Assembly: GCA_009667805.1 (NCBI GenBank)
Contig: CM019066.1
Location: forward strand, 1,860,001 to 1,924,000
Reading direction: 5' to 3'
Length of the DNA stretch: 64,000 nt
From: Leptobrachium leishanense
Lineage: Eukaryota > Chordata > Amphibia > Anura > Megophryidae
Below the pieces are notes generated by a model. It was not told the DNA's origin and did not search any database. It saw nothing but the letters and a program-made list of their open reading frames with translations. Positions 1-10,168 of the stretch are shown here, piece after piece; position 1 is the stretch's first letter; each line of letters starts with the position of its first letter. Both the position numbers and the translations under genes were made by a program.

Positions 1-1562
1 GCGTTATGTCCCTGTGGCTAGAAGGTATTACGACTCAAGATGCTGGCAAAGTGACTCCGTTGTAATACGAACGTTAAATGCGAAACACAGATGGAAAAAA
101 CGGCAGACACAAACATTTTCCCGTTTGCATTGCACCTTTAACGTCCAGGTTGTGATCAGCCTCCACGTCTTGAGAAGTTGTCCTAACGATGGGAATTGCT
201 ATTCCACTCTTGCTGCAAGCTGGGCTTTGCAGCTCGAGTATAGGGCTTCCCTATTGTAAAGTAACTTCACTTGTTAATTTGCACCCAGGTTGAGAAAAAA
301 GAGTTATTCCATGGTGGCTCATTCTTCTCACTTGGAGCTAGTGTTAAGGGATGTAGCATTTACACTCTAAAATCAACACCACAAAATGCCTTACCTTACC
401 GCTCTTCCCATGGGAAGAAGAGAAAGATCCCAGTTTCCCTCCGCAATTCATCGGAGGCTTCTATGCGATTCAACGGGTGCAAGCTCACACACAGCTCACC
501 TATGGACTCCAGGAGGGGATACCTGCGCTGGCGAATGGCACCAATGCTAATATCTGGCTCCGCCTGTGTTTCCGTTCAGGACCAGCCGCTAATAAAGCAC
601 CTAGTCCTGAATAGCTGCAGTAAAAGTGAGATGAGGAAAATCTGCTCAAGCACACTTTTTACTTCTTGCGCCAGCCGTGGAATAAGGACCCTCACATCTA
701 ATGACTCCATTCTGGTATTAGATAAAGCATAGGCAGATTTCGGTGCCCTTCAAGTAATATTTTAGTCTCTCCTTCACACACAACCAATCATACACAACTC
801 TCATCACATGCATGAAAGTATAAGGTTTTAAATGCACACTAAGGCAATATCATTACAGTGGTGCATATTAGAAAGTGTTATCAGGATTTACGTGATATCG
901 GCGCGGTTGACGGAGACACCGGCTTCTCACAAAATAATGTGATCTACCAGCATTCAGGCAGAAGAATGAAACCTGCGACTGCGACCTGAAAAAGGTGTAA
1001 AAATCCAGAGATGAGGTACAGACACCAGAGACATGAAAAAAAACGTTATTCAGGCACATTTTAAAAAAGCTTCGATGATAAAAGAATCCCGGTTTCCTGC
1101 GATTCTCCAGTAGAGCTAAGCCGTCCTTCCAAAAGATTTGTTTTTCCCTCTTTCCGCAGCCGTTACCTCTCCGTGCCGGGGGCTGCGTTGAAATTCCTGA
1201 AGCATTAGGAAAGAGGTGAGCAACAGCTAGGCCCGCCAACGCATACATTTTATCTCGTAACTTTTTAACAGGCAGTGTTTTTTCTTCACGCAATACTGAC
1301 TGCCGCATTTAAAGTGCTTTGTAGAAGCAGCAAATCGATAGGCCGGGAGAAGAAAAAAAAAATTACACAAGGTATCCCCTTAAATACTGAACCGATTGTT
1401 TTCCTTCTGGGAATATAGAAAATCTATAGATTTGTGAGAAGAAGAAAAAAAAACTTACAGGTTTCATTGCTACAGTTTTAGTGTGTTTAGAGTTCGAGCT
1501 TTTCTGGGAAGCTGCCACCCTACCTGAATAGGCTGCTTCCCCCAGCAGTTCCCTCATCCTAT
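1..1562. other. Unassigned non-coding stretch
   Basis: I see no coding exon or element with clear ends here. Positions about 350-560 weakly resemble the middle of the dispersed repeats at 19470-20180 and 27537-28170: they share the phrase CCTATGGACTCC followed by GAGGGGATAC. This may be an old decayed copy. The 146-codon minus-strand open frame at 868-1308 shows no domain, has no splice context and is probably chance. Confidence 0.5.
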
Positions 1563-1766
1563 AACCTCAGATCCAGGACCAGCACCTTACTTGCAATACC
1601 ACAATACAAAAAGAAAGTGGCTCGATCCTCATTTTCCCACAGAGCACCGCAATTATGGAATAACCTCCCAGATGCCATCAAATCTTCCCCCAGTCTAAAG
1701 TCACTCAAGAGCTCCTTACTAACATACCTCAATACAGAATGCACCTGTAAACATGTAACATACTGA
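1563..1766 (+). pseudogene. C-terminal end of an L2/CR1-type LINE reverse transcriptase
   Basis: Read on the plus strand from 1563, the frame runs without a stop to TGA at 1764-1766 and gives the typical tail of CR1/L2/Rex-group LINE polyproteins. It has an LRS start, then FSHRAPQLWNNLPDAIKSS, then a SLKSLKSSLLTYL helix. In known families this segment is the end of the protein after the reverse transcriptase domain. The domain itself is absent, so this is a 5'-truncated copy. The 3' UTR follows directly. It is a LINE remnant, not a host gene. Confidence 0.8.
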
Positions 1767-2030
1767 CTATTTACAGAATGCACCTGTAAACATGTAACAT
1801 AGTGACTATATACAGAATGCACCTGTAAACATGTAACATAGTGACTATATACAGAATGCACCTGTAAACATGTAACAGTGACTATATACAGAATGCACCT
1901 GTAAACATGTAACAGTGACTATATTCAGAATGCACCTGTAAACATGGAACATAGTGACTATATACAGAATGCACCTGTAAACATGGAACATAATGACTAT
2001 ATACAGAATGCACCTGTAAACATGTAACTA
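1733..2030 (+). repeat. Tandem repeat in the LINE 3' UTR, about 8 copies of 34-42 bp
   Basis: The phrase GAATGCACCTGTAAACAT recurs eight times (near 1737, 1777, 1816, 1855, 1889, 1927, 1966 and 2006). Spacers are variants of GTAACATAGTGACTATATAC, some lacking the ATA. The array starts inside the last LINE codons and fills the proximal 3' UTR. The unit shortens by 4-5 bp in the middle copies, as expected from replication slippage. Confidence 0.9.
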
Positions 2031-2275
2031 GATTTCCTACATATTTATTTTCTGTTAATCTGTAGATTTGTTTTTAATATCCTGCATTTTATTACTTTGT
2101 ATTTCTCGACTGTAACAGTTCAATGTTCTTGAACCCAGGACATACTTGAAAACGAGAGAAATCTCAATGTATCCTTCCTGGTAAAATGCTTTATAAATAA
2201 TTCCGGTGATGCCATGCTCTTGTAACTCATGGATAGGTCCAACGTCACAGCTCTATTTTGAGCCTTTTTCACGGT
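2031..2275 (+). mobile_element. Distal 3' UTR of the same LINE
   Basis: This stretch ends in CCAGGACATACTTGAAAACG, then AGAGAAATCTCAATGTAT and CCTGGTAAAATGCTTTATAA. The same terminal block occurs in reverse orientation at 40254-40331 and in weaker form at 38160-38225. That identifies it as a shared LINE 3' end rather than unique sequence. Confidence 0.7.
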
Positions 2276-2336
2276 TTGGAGCCGAAACATTGAACTTTTC
2301 ATATGGCATAATAAAAGTAATATTTTTATTCACTTA

Positions 2337-2644
2337 GGCCGGCTGCACACTAGACGTTTTTTGTAACGCACTAACGCGCGTTAAAAAAAAAAATCATCGT
2401 ACTCGACACTCGTCTACCCCCCTTGCGTTATCTTCCATAGGAGGATAGCGGAGCACCCGTCGACGCGAATCCTAGCGCATCGCCATTCTAGAACGCTAGG
2501 ATTCACGTCGACGGGTGCTCCGCTATCCTCCTATGGAAGATAACGCAAGGGGCGTGGACGAGCGTCGGGTACGATGTTTTTTTTTTTTAACGCGCGTTAG
2601 TGCGTTACAAAAAACGTCTACTCTAGTCTAGTGTGCACCCGGCC
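2337..2644. mobile_element. 308-bp foldback MITE (copy 1), TTA target duplication
   Basis: The element begins GGCCGGCTGCACACTAGACG and ends with its near-complement, flanked by TTA at 2334-2336 and 2645-2647. The two halves are long inverted arms that would fold into one hairpin, with the centre near 2488-2500 around CATTCTAGAACG. It has no coding capacity. The 3-bp TTA duplication fits PIF/Harbinger-type elements. A second copy lies at 13164-13409. Confidence 0.85.
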
Positions 2645-2905
2645 TTAGCCAGCGTGTGCTTCCTTGTTCTTTTGTGGTATTGTTTGGACGTTAGCATGCG
2701 TATAACACACCAGGATGGTTTGGCCACAACCTCACAAGTCCTGCACCAGGAATCTGCCCTTTTTTTGTATTTTCTGGGCCAGTAGCAAATTAAAATATGT
2801 ATGTCTTATTAAAAAAAAAAAAATGAAAGTTCAGAGAAGATCAGCAAAGCTAACACAGTATCTTGTCTCTTTTCATAGCAAGGAATAGGATAGTTTTACT
2901 ATAGG
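2645..2905. other. Unassigned spacer between two elements
   Basis: Only short A runs are visible (2810-2823). I see no gene or element end. Confidence 0.4.
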
Positions 2906-4012
2906 GGTTATTCACAAAGCATAACATTTCGATGCTTTTCACTTCGGTGAGGGAAGGGGATGGCAAAGGTCAATTTCATGACTTTCCTGGCTCACTCCCG
3001 GGAGTCCTAAGGACACTAGGCGGCCACAGAAGGCAGAATGTCACGAGGCCAGTGCACTCTGGGACCAAAGTATGGCAGGCAGAGCAATAGTAGCTGCAAC
3101 ATTGGTGCACCCCGAGACTGCAAAGAAAAAAAAAAAAAAGGAGGGTGATGACCATCAGAAGGGTAGCAAGTGTCAAAAGCACAAAAAAATAAATAAAATG
3201 CAATCACAAAGTCAGAGGCAAAAACGACCCCAAAAAGTCTCAAATGCGCAAAAACAATACAGAAAAGTCATCAGAATTCCCAAAAACAAAAGCAGAGTCC
3301 ACAGGATAGTGTGGTATACACTCGTAAATGAAGGAGGGGGTCAAAAAGTGAGAAAAAAAAAAAAAGGTGGGGCGGGGGAAGAGTCTCTTCAGTCCCTATC
3401 CAACAGCGGGGCCCGCAGCACAGCAGGGAGGGCAGCAGAGGGTGCAGAGCCACCAACACCGCCATCCCGGTCTCGTAAATACGCAGAGCAAAATTCTTAA
3501 AAAGGTTTGTAAATAAAAAAAGGTCATTTAAAAAAATAAAATGGTTTGTTAAAGAATTTTTAAAAAGCGCAAAAAAAAGGGGGGGCAAAACAAATGTCTA
3601 AATATACAAGGAAAAATACAACAAAGGTGTTCTACAAATATAAAAAAGGCTTTTTGCTGAAAATGAAAAGCATAAACACTTTTTTTTTTTTCTAAAGAAA
3701 AATTTAAAAACAAGATTACATTTTCCATTGAATCCTATGGGATTCCTCTGTTTAAACCTGTGGAACTGAAACACCAATGATGTGGTCATTTCGCCAACAT
3801 TTTTGTTGCAGTACAGTGTTCTGTGAATAGACTAACCATTACTTCTCCATGGGCCGCTGCCGCTGAAGATCGACGAATGGCACGTTATTTAACCATCAAT
3901 TTTATCTGTATTTGGCGAATTGACAGTTTAGTGAATAGACAAATTGGCCTGAAATTGAACCAAAAAGGTAAAATTTGGTGAACAATTCTGTGGTTCGTGA
4001 ACAACCCCTTAA
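2906..4012. mobile_element. AT-rich MITE of the GGGTTATTCA family, interrupted by a LINE fragment
   Basis: The left end reads GGGGTTATTCACAAAGC and the right end GTTCGTGAACAACCCC. The right half (about 3590-4012) holds the family's recurring phrases: a poly-T/A core, 'TGAATCCTATGGGATTC', and repeated gaattcgc-like words. Related copies are at 37357-38125, 39800-40415, 57950-58640 and 58970-59595. The block 2950-3500 does not belong to the family and matches LINE sequence, so it is read as an insertion. There is no coding potential. Confidence 0.6.
2950..3500 (-). mobile_element. L1/Tx1-type LINE fragment (3' non-coding part)
   Basis: Positions 2960-3115 align by eye with 6615-6780: both have TTTCCTGGCTCACTCCCG or close to it, then an 'aaGTATGGcaGGCAGAGC'-type block and a 'GCACCCCGAGACTGC' or similar block. 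The latter copy is the 3' region of the ORF1-bearing LINE at 6229-8291. This fragment lacks ORF1, so it is truncated at its 5' end. The long open frames on both strands here come from low-complexity A-rich and GC-rich runs. Confidence 0.6.
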
Positions 4013-4071
4013 CTGTATGTGATATCAATGCAGTAAAAGCAGAAAATTATTTGGATACAGCCAGGATTCAG

Positions 4072-4640
4072 AAAAGAACTAAGAAAAGACTGGTAGAAAG
4101 ATTGGTGAAGTGTGAAAAGAGAGGAGAGAGGAAAGGAAAGGGGAGGAAATAAAAGAGAAGAGAGAAGGAGGAGGAGAGAGGAAGGAGAGAGTTGAGCAGA
4201 GGAGACAAGTAGGAGAGAGGAGGAAAAGGTTATAGAGGACAGAGGGGTCAGAAGGGGAGAGAGGAGAGGAGGAAAAAAGGAGACCGTAGAAAGCGAGGAG
4301 AAGGATAAAGTGAGGTGAGGAGAAGGGGAGAGGAAAGGGGAAGAGTGATGCGAGAGGACAGACCAGAGTAATAAAAAGGAGAGCGGAAGGGGACACTAGA
4401 AAGCAAGATGGGTTAAGTAAAGGGGCCAGAGGAAAAGAGGAGGATGGGGGGGGGGTGATGAGGGGAGGAGAATGCGGGGGGTGATGAGGGGAGGAGAATG
4501 GGGGGGTGATGAGGGGAGGAGTAAGGGAATGTGAGTAAAGAGTGAGAGGGGTGGGGGAAAAGAAGGGGAAAAAGAATGAGAGATGAAGGAAAGGAAGAAA
4601 TGAAGGAAGAAGGAAAAAAGAAAAAAAAAAATCAAAACGT
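4072..4640. repeat. GA-rich (polypurine) tract of about 570 bp
   Basis: The plus strand is almost entirely A and G, with rare pyrimidines. It includes three near-identical GATGAGGGGAGGAG units at about 4457-4520. Such polypurine tracts can form intramolecular triplexes and often block sequencing. The minus-strand P/S/L/F-rich open frames across it are low-complexity artefacts. Confidence 0.9.
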
Positions 4641-5435
4641 GAGCGGTGTAATAAAGAATGAAAATCACTAAACTTCAGTAAAAGGGGAGGCAGATGTTAC
4701 AATAAATATCCAAGGTTTATTGCTCCATTCGCACCCCATGTAAAGACACATGCAATAAGGCAGTGGCACAGATCCTCCCGGAGAAAACCTCTCTCCAGAT
4801 CCTTTGTGCATGCATTTAGTCATTTCAGGCTCCTGGAAAGGAGGCCATTTGGTATGTAAATGATGCCGATACATATGCAAATCAGCCCTGGAGATCACAT
4901 GGTGTATAATGAAGGGAGCGCTGAATGCATGGAAGACGCGTCTCAGGCCAACTCTTCACCGAATTCCGTTCATGTAGCTGTGCAGAAAAATGGGGAAAAC
5001 ATGCGAGAAATAATACAATAGCCCCTCAACTGGCGCAGCATTCAGCCACGAGCACGCCATTTCACTTCAACACCGCCCGGGCCTCATTCTCCAAGCTCTG
5101 CATTTGTAGTCGGTAGTAGAAATCACCCCGGGGCATTTAGAAGGGCATTTCTGCTGGAAGGTTACTCCAAAGGAGAGGTTATTGGGCAGAGAATGCCCTT
5201 TTCTATAGATCGAAGATATGTTAAGTCACTGGATCAGTATGAAAGCTTAATTTTTTTTTAAAATTACTTAAAAATGATAAAGACCACCTCTACAGTTGCA
5301 CAATTTAACCCATTGGGTTGAAGTAGGGACATACAACTCTTCCACTACCAAAAACGTGTAAACTCTATTTTCCATTGTAATACATTGGAAACCAATAATT
5401 AGCATATAATACCCCTTTTGCGTACCTCCTATTTA
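4641..5435. other. Unassigned non-coding stretch
   Basis: No repeat family or coding exon is recognised. The short open frames here (4668-4898 minus, 4925-5116 plus) show no domain or splice context. Confidence 0.4.
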
Positions 5436-5757
5436 GGCTGGGGTCAGACCAGCGCACTTTTAACGTGCGTTCTGGCGCACATAATCACGGTCGCACTAGC
5501 AGCAGATGACGGGCAATGACGGCCAATATACGATGTACGGCCACACAAAAGTCCGGCCGTGCATCGTAAGTGAAAGTTGAACGCATTTTTTTGAGAACGC
5601 TGAACCGCTAGTACTGACGTACTGAGTGCGCAGCTGCGGCATAGCGGCGTGTTTGCGTGATTAGGAGATGTCAGACGCTGCTAATGTCCAGCCAACATAA
5701 TGTCCAGACGCAAAAAGAGTTTTATTGACGATCCGTACAAAATCACGCCCGAAAATG
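5436..5757 (-). mobile_element. Harbinger-like MITE, subfamily A, truncated
   Basis: The start, GGCTGGGGTCAGACCAGCGC, is the same as the copy at 57261-57686. Homology continues through GACGATCCGTACAAAATCAC and stops abruptly at about 5757 (GAAAATG). The missing third is replaced by a hAT-type end. This is probably the result of insertion plus deletion, or of recombination between elements. Confidence 0.8.
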
Positions 5758-6009
5758 TGTGGGAGTCCCACGTGACCGCGGCTTGGGTCCTTCAAAGAAC
5801 GGAAGCGAGGAAACTTTCCCTGCGCCGCTCAGGCAGGTAAGTATGCCGGAGACGGAGCTCCAGGGGCGGCTGTCCGAATGCTGATAGAGCATTCGAACAG
5901 CCGCCCAAGCCCGGGCCTCAACTTTTAGGGGCGCAAATTTCTTTTGAAATTATGCGCCCCTAAGAAAACTGCGCCCGGGGCCACGGCCCCCCCCCACGCT
6001 ACGCCACTG
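5758..6009. mobile_element. Right end of a hAT element, fused to the truncated MITE
   Basis: The sequence ends CCCACGCTACGCCACTG, identical to the right terminus of the intact hAT element at 51429-53025. It is preceded by the same GCGCCCGGGGCCACGGCCCC block. Its inner part (5800-5905) instead matches the GC-rich unit of the element at 30181-31770: CGCTCAGG, then a GGTAAGTATG block, then GCTGTCCGAATGC. It therefore links those two elements. The left end is missing. Confidence 0.75.
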
Positions 6010-6218
6010 ACTACAACCAAAAAGTGAAGTGACCTTATTGTGTTTATTTGATTTTGCTGATATCTTACATGTGCTTAGTTTTTCTCCTTTCTGTTAAGAA
6101 AATTTTTTATTCTGTGTGTTTCCTACTGTGTGTAATGTGTATCTGTGTTATTCTGTGTCTCCCATTGTACTGCGCTACGGAACCTGTTGGCGCTTTATAA
6201 GATGCTTGTAACTGTGTG
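6010..6218. mobile_element. Dispersed repeat R fragment followed by an L2-type LINE tail
   Basis: 6010-6100 matches repeat R (20935-21060), with the shared order ACCAAAAA, TTATTGTGTT, GATATCTTACATGTGCTT and TTTTCTC. 6120-6210 has the L2-type 3' end phrase TGTACTGCGCTACGGAACC then GCGCTTTATAA, also seen at 30110-30150. The LINE at 6229 inserted just after this. Confidence 0.6.
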
Positions 6219-7059
6219 AATTCACTTTTTTTTTTTCTTTTCTTTTTTAATTCAAAGTTTTTATTTTGAAAAAGAGTCAGCTTAACCACATACAAAGCAT
6301 GGAATGGCCTCGCAGGGCCATGAAATGTCAAAGAAAACACATCAGGAGAAAACAAAGAAGTCATCTAAGAGATATGGTCAGCAATTCAACGGATATAACA
6401 GTACTTCTGCGAAAAACATCTCCCGCCGGGGGATCTCAGAGAAAGAAGGCAATATTCCGTGGGAAATAAACAAATCCGCATTATCTGCCTCAAAAGGTGT
6501 GTCAAAGTGGGAGGGGGAAAGAGAAGAGAGGAAGAGAAGGAGAAAAAAAAAAGGGGGGGGGGTAAAACATGCACCAGGAATGCCCCATGGCCGAAAAAAT
6601 AAATTAAAGAATAATGGGGGTGGCAAAGGCCCATGTGTGTCCTTCCTGGCTCACTCCCGAGTGTCTAAACGACTATGGGAGGCCATGGAAGTGTGTAGGA
6701 CACTAGGGCAGGGCGTACGAGGGCCAAGTATGGTGGACAGAGCCATGGTGGCCACCACAGTGGCACGCCTCGAAACAGCCCTATGAGGCCAAAAGAAGAG
6801 GGGGGGGGAAATGTGGAGCTGGTCGCAGTCCGGTGCGTGCTTAAAAAAAATAAAATAAAAAAAAAGGAGCAGAAATCTTCATATCAACGCCCAAGTCCAA
6901 TAAAGTCCTCAGAGACAGCGCAAGGGTGGCGGGGGGGGGGGGAACAGAGACAGCTCGGGGGCAGCAGGAGTGGGACAGAGGTATCCGGAGAAAGTGGACA
7001 CTAGGGGAACGGGGAAAACTTCTAACAGGGCCAAAGTAACGGCAACCAGGGGGGACCGG

Positions 7060-7677
7060 TCAACCCGGCTCCGATCGTTGGTCCCGAGGCATCACCGGTA
7101 CCACTCCGAGCCCCAGTCTGGTCACCATGGCTCGGGCTTCTTCTAGGGTCGTCGTTGCGAGTGTCTCCCCTTCAACGGCTATCAGAAGGGCGCCCGAAGA
7201 CCCCCAGCGATAACGGATCTCATGCTGACGGAGCAGAGTAGTAACCTCCTTGAAGCGTCTCCGGGCTGCTAGCAGCAGGAAAGGGACATCACCGAATATA
7301 GTGAGCTGGCTGGAGGCGTAAATTATCTGGAAGGATGGCCCTACGGCCGCCAGTATGCGGGCCTGTGTGGCCACATCCACCGCCACAACAATAATGTCCC
7401 GTGGCGCCTCAGCAGGAGCAGTAGCTGCTTTACGAATCCGTACAGCTGATACAACCGGGGCTCGGGGTGTACCTCCCACTGTCGGCAGAAGATGTAACAT
7501 CAGGCCCACTACGTACCCCAACAGTCCATCGTCCGTCACGCTCTCGGGGACCCCCCGAAGCCGTAGGTTGCGCCGTCGATGTCGAGACTCAAGAGCCAGC
7601 ACCGCCGTACTAAGATGGTCAACCAGTTTCTGGAGATCCGTGACTCTGGTATCAATCATCACCTGAGCTTTCTCCAC
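7060..7677 (-). pseudogene. L1/Tx1-type ORF1 protein (RNA-binding), N-terminus frameshifted
   Basis: The 205-codon frame has the order expected for LINE ORF1 proteins. A short coiled coil comes first (residues 1-35: leucine heptads ending LESRHRRRNLRLRGVPESV). Then comes an RRM-like middle (about 36-125), and a C-terminal domain with RRRFKEVTTLLRQHEIRYRWG and LEEARAMVTRLGL. In known LINEs this protein coats its own RNA in cytoplasmic particles. The start is uncertain: similarity continues upstream (7680-8020) in another frame, with PPPLTVDD-like residues, so at least one frameshift separates the N-terminal third. Probably inactive. Confidence 0.8.
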
Positions 7678-7679
7678 TT

Positions 7680-8024
7680 CAACAGTTCAGAAATCCACAG
7701 CTCCAATCCTGGACTGGAGGGTCTCCACTGCTGAACGGACCTCCTGCAAATCCTGACGCCAGAGGCCTCGGAACTCCCCATCACCCTGTGCAGGTCATCC
7801 ACTGTGAGCGGGGGTGGCACCACCGACCGCCGTTCGTCCGTGTCCAGTGTTGTAGCCAGGGGTTCCGAGTCCTCCTCTGAGGAACCATAGCAGGCGGAGG
7901 CCTTGCCATGTCGGTGCCGCGCTCCCGAGGCACTTCCCGCGCAAAGCGACTGCCGGATGTCTTGGAGGTGAAGTCCCTCAGCCCCCGAGCCTTTCCTCGT
8001 TTTCTTCCCCACCTGGCCAGGCAT
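7680..8024 (-). pseudogene. N-terminal part of the LINE ORF1, in a shifted frame
   Basis: Just upstream of the ORF1 frame, minus-strand translation gives a basic, serine-rich segment (GKKTRKGS near its start; PPPLTVDDLHRVMG near the end). This is the typical disordered N-terminus before the coiled coil. It is out of frame with 7060-7677, so the gene is broken by small indels. Confidence 0.5.
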
Positions 8025-8301
8025 AATTTCAACAGGCAGATGCGTGGTAAATCAGGGGAGTGTCCGCGTGCAGGCCGCAAGATGGCCGCCGTCCACCTTA
8101 GGTCGTCCAGTAAGGTAGCTCCTCGTCCTGTCCTGACCTACTCCTCAGGCTCCAAAGTCAACCTGCCGCTGCCCGGAGTGTTCCCCCAGCTGGTCAAGGA
8201 GAGCTCGCCAAAAAAAAAAAGTCCACAGGGTGGGCACAGCGCCCGATATCAGATAGCGTCGCGGGGAGCTCGTACAAAAAAAAAAAAAAAAAATTCACTT
8301 T

Positions 8302-9049
8302 ATGACATCACTTGTCCCCCTGTATTACTGAAGAAAAAAAAATGCTGGCAGTCCACACCCTCACTATAACAAAATGCTCAGCAAACTTTATTACTACAAG
8401 AACCAGGGAGAGTGCAGAATAAAGGGAGATCTGGAGTCACTCGCTGCTGTACAGGGATAAGATTCAGAGCGTTCTAATGAAGATCCCCATACAGTACAGA
8501 TACAAGGTGTTACTGTAATTTCCATACACAGGCATTATGTCACATACAGATATTATGTTTATATTCTATATTTTTTGGCAGCTGCATTGCTCATAATCTC
8601 ATTAGATATGGATACACATCTTAAGCAGGAGACCTGACCAGGATTTATATTTACACGTTTACTGTATTTGACACAAAAGGCCATTTCTAATTAAAAACAT
8701 TTTTTTAAATAATGTAAATTTGCTCAACAATCACAGAACACTCACTATGCAAAATTATTAAAATTACTCTATATCTGACTTAACTATGATTGTAGTTTCA
8801 AATAAATATGATGATCGTATTTTTCAACATAAAGCCATTTGTAGTGAAGATCTTATCCTTCACAGGGTGAGGTAATCCCTTTATACTTTGAGGGCAGGAG
8901 ATATCAGGGAGCTATGGACCTGGATGTGCTGGGAGAGACGCACGGTAAACGGAACGTTTGGAAAAGGAGGACCTCATCCATTAAAAGCTAACCTCCCATC
9001 CTTCCATGTTCAAGGCATCCAGCCAAATGTTTTAGGCCGTCCTCCTTAA
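8302..9049. other. Unassigned non-coding stretch
   Basis: Plain AT-rich sequence with no element ends or coding signal that I can support. Confidence 0.4.
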
Positions 9050-9423
9050 GGCTAGGGTCAGACTAACGCATTTTTCACGTCTACCATCAAAAAGTGCGTT
9101 GATGCGTCCGAACGCATTTTTTCACGGAAGACGCGATAGCGGTCATACAATGTGCAATTTCGGCTGTATTTTTTGACGGAGCTATAAAAAAACAAATGGA
9201 CGTGATTTTGGCCGGACATGTGCAGCGTCTGACGTCTCCTAATCACGCACACACGCCGCTATGCCGACGCAGCGCACTCTGTGCGTCAGTACTAGTGGTT
9301 CCACGTTCTTGAAATTTTTTTCGTGCAGCCGTACTTCGTATTTGGCCGTCATTTGCTGCTACTACGGCTGTAATAAAGTGCGGCTCAATGCACGTTCGCA
9401 CTGCGTTCGTCTGACCCCCAGCC
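9050..9423 (+). mobile_element. Harbinger-like MITE, subfamily A
   Basis: Ends are GGCTAGGGTCAGACTAACGC and the complement GTTCGTCTGACCCCCAGCC, flanked by TAA on the left and TTA on the right. It carries the subfamily core: GATAGCGGTCATACAATG, TTGGCCGGACATGTGCAGCG and CACGCACACACGCCGCTATG. No coding potential. The minus-strand open frames inside it are chance. Confidence 0.85.
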
Positions 9424-9785
9424 TTATGGAGTCTATTTATTGACATCTGCATATACACCATGAAGATAGTCAACACATCCTTACGGAGCTAAGCAGACCT
9501 GCGAAAGATACGTAACCAAAATGTGTATGATACAGTGATGCAAATCACCTTTTTAAGCATCATGTAAAAAAAGACTTGAGTACATGCAATCAAAAATGTC
9601 CCCAAGTAGTAACAAAACTGTCACGTATACGTGTAAAGAAATCATTTGTACCATTGAAGAGTTAATATGGGAAAATTGGGATGATGCGCATGTTATATTC
9701 ATATGCATGAGGTTGCCCATTCCCCCCCATATATATGTCCCACTACCCCCCCCTCCGCCCCATATGATTTGGCAATGCTATAATG
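9424..9785. other. Unassigned non-coding stretch
   Basis: No recognisable gene or element. It contains a C-rich run (9740-9765). Confidence 0.4.
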
Positions 9786-9827
9786 TATTTGGTCCTGCCA
9801 ATAAAGCTTATTTTGATTTGATTTGAC
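9786..9827 (+). mobile_element. LINE 3' end with TTTGA microsatellite tail
   Basis: CCTGCCAATAAAGCTTATTT followed by GATTTGATTTGA resembles a LINE 3' terminus with an AATAAA signal and a short pentamer repeat. Only the extreme 3' end is visible. Confidence 0.4.
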
Positions 9828-10015
9828 TAATTGTACGAACAGAATACTGGGAGGCGCTGGCTGCCTCGTCTTGTCTGTTCCAAAAGAGAAAAAGGGGAAG
9901 CACATGCCAATATATAGCTCACCCAGACTGAGTGCACCAGGGTCCATAGGCAGCCCCCCCCCCATATCCATCCAACCCAAAGGACGGACCAGCCACATCA
10001 GGCATGTATGTCATA

Positions 10016-10168
10016 AGCAGGGGGCAGGGTTTTACTGGAAGGAAGGGAAAAAAAAACAAACAACAACGTTTTGGATCTTTCCAAGGATCTTTATTAAGCA
10101 TTCTGATTGATAAAAGGTCTGGACAGGACCGAAACATTGCGTTTTCCAGTAAAACCCGGCCCCTGCCT
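10016..10168. mobile_element. Inverted-repeat element with a TGATAA-stem-GAAAC core
   Basis: GCAGGGGGCAGGGTTTTACTGG at the left is repeated in inverse as CCAGTAAAACCCGGCCCCTG at the right. Between them lies ATTGATAAAAGGTCTGGACA then GGACCGAAACATTG (10105-10138), a short stem-loop followed by GAAAC. Related cores are at 17699-17730 and, on the minus strand, 29909-29941. Confidence 0.55.

Larger units (their letters stand above)
6229..8291 (-). mobile_element. ORF1-only L1/Tx1-type LINE insertion with 10-bp target duplication
   Basis: The direct repeat AATTCACTTT flanks the element at 6219-6228 and 8292-8301. Read on the minus strand, it starts after a T run at 8291, carries an ORF1 region at about 8020-7060, then an 830-bp 3' part. 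It ends with a CAAAATAAAA polyadenylation-type signal near 6255-6270 and an A-rich tail (6229-6250). No reverse transcriptase or endonuclease motif is present. Length is 2063 bp, against several kilobases for a full L1/Tx1. This resembles the 'half-L1' (HAL1) organisation known in mammals. An internal deletion of ORF2 is the alternative. Confidence 0.75.

Noticed and set aside
868..1308. A 146-codon minus-strand gene
   Set aside because: No domain, no splice or promoter context, and ordinary base composition; likely chance.
4079..4668. Serine/proline/leucine-rich proteins on the minus strand
   Set aside because: Direct translation of a low-complexity polypurine tract.
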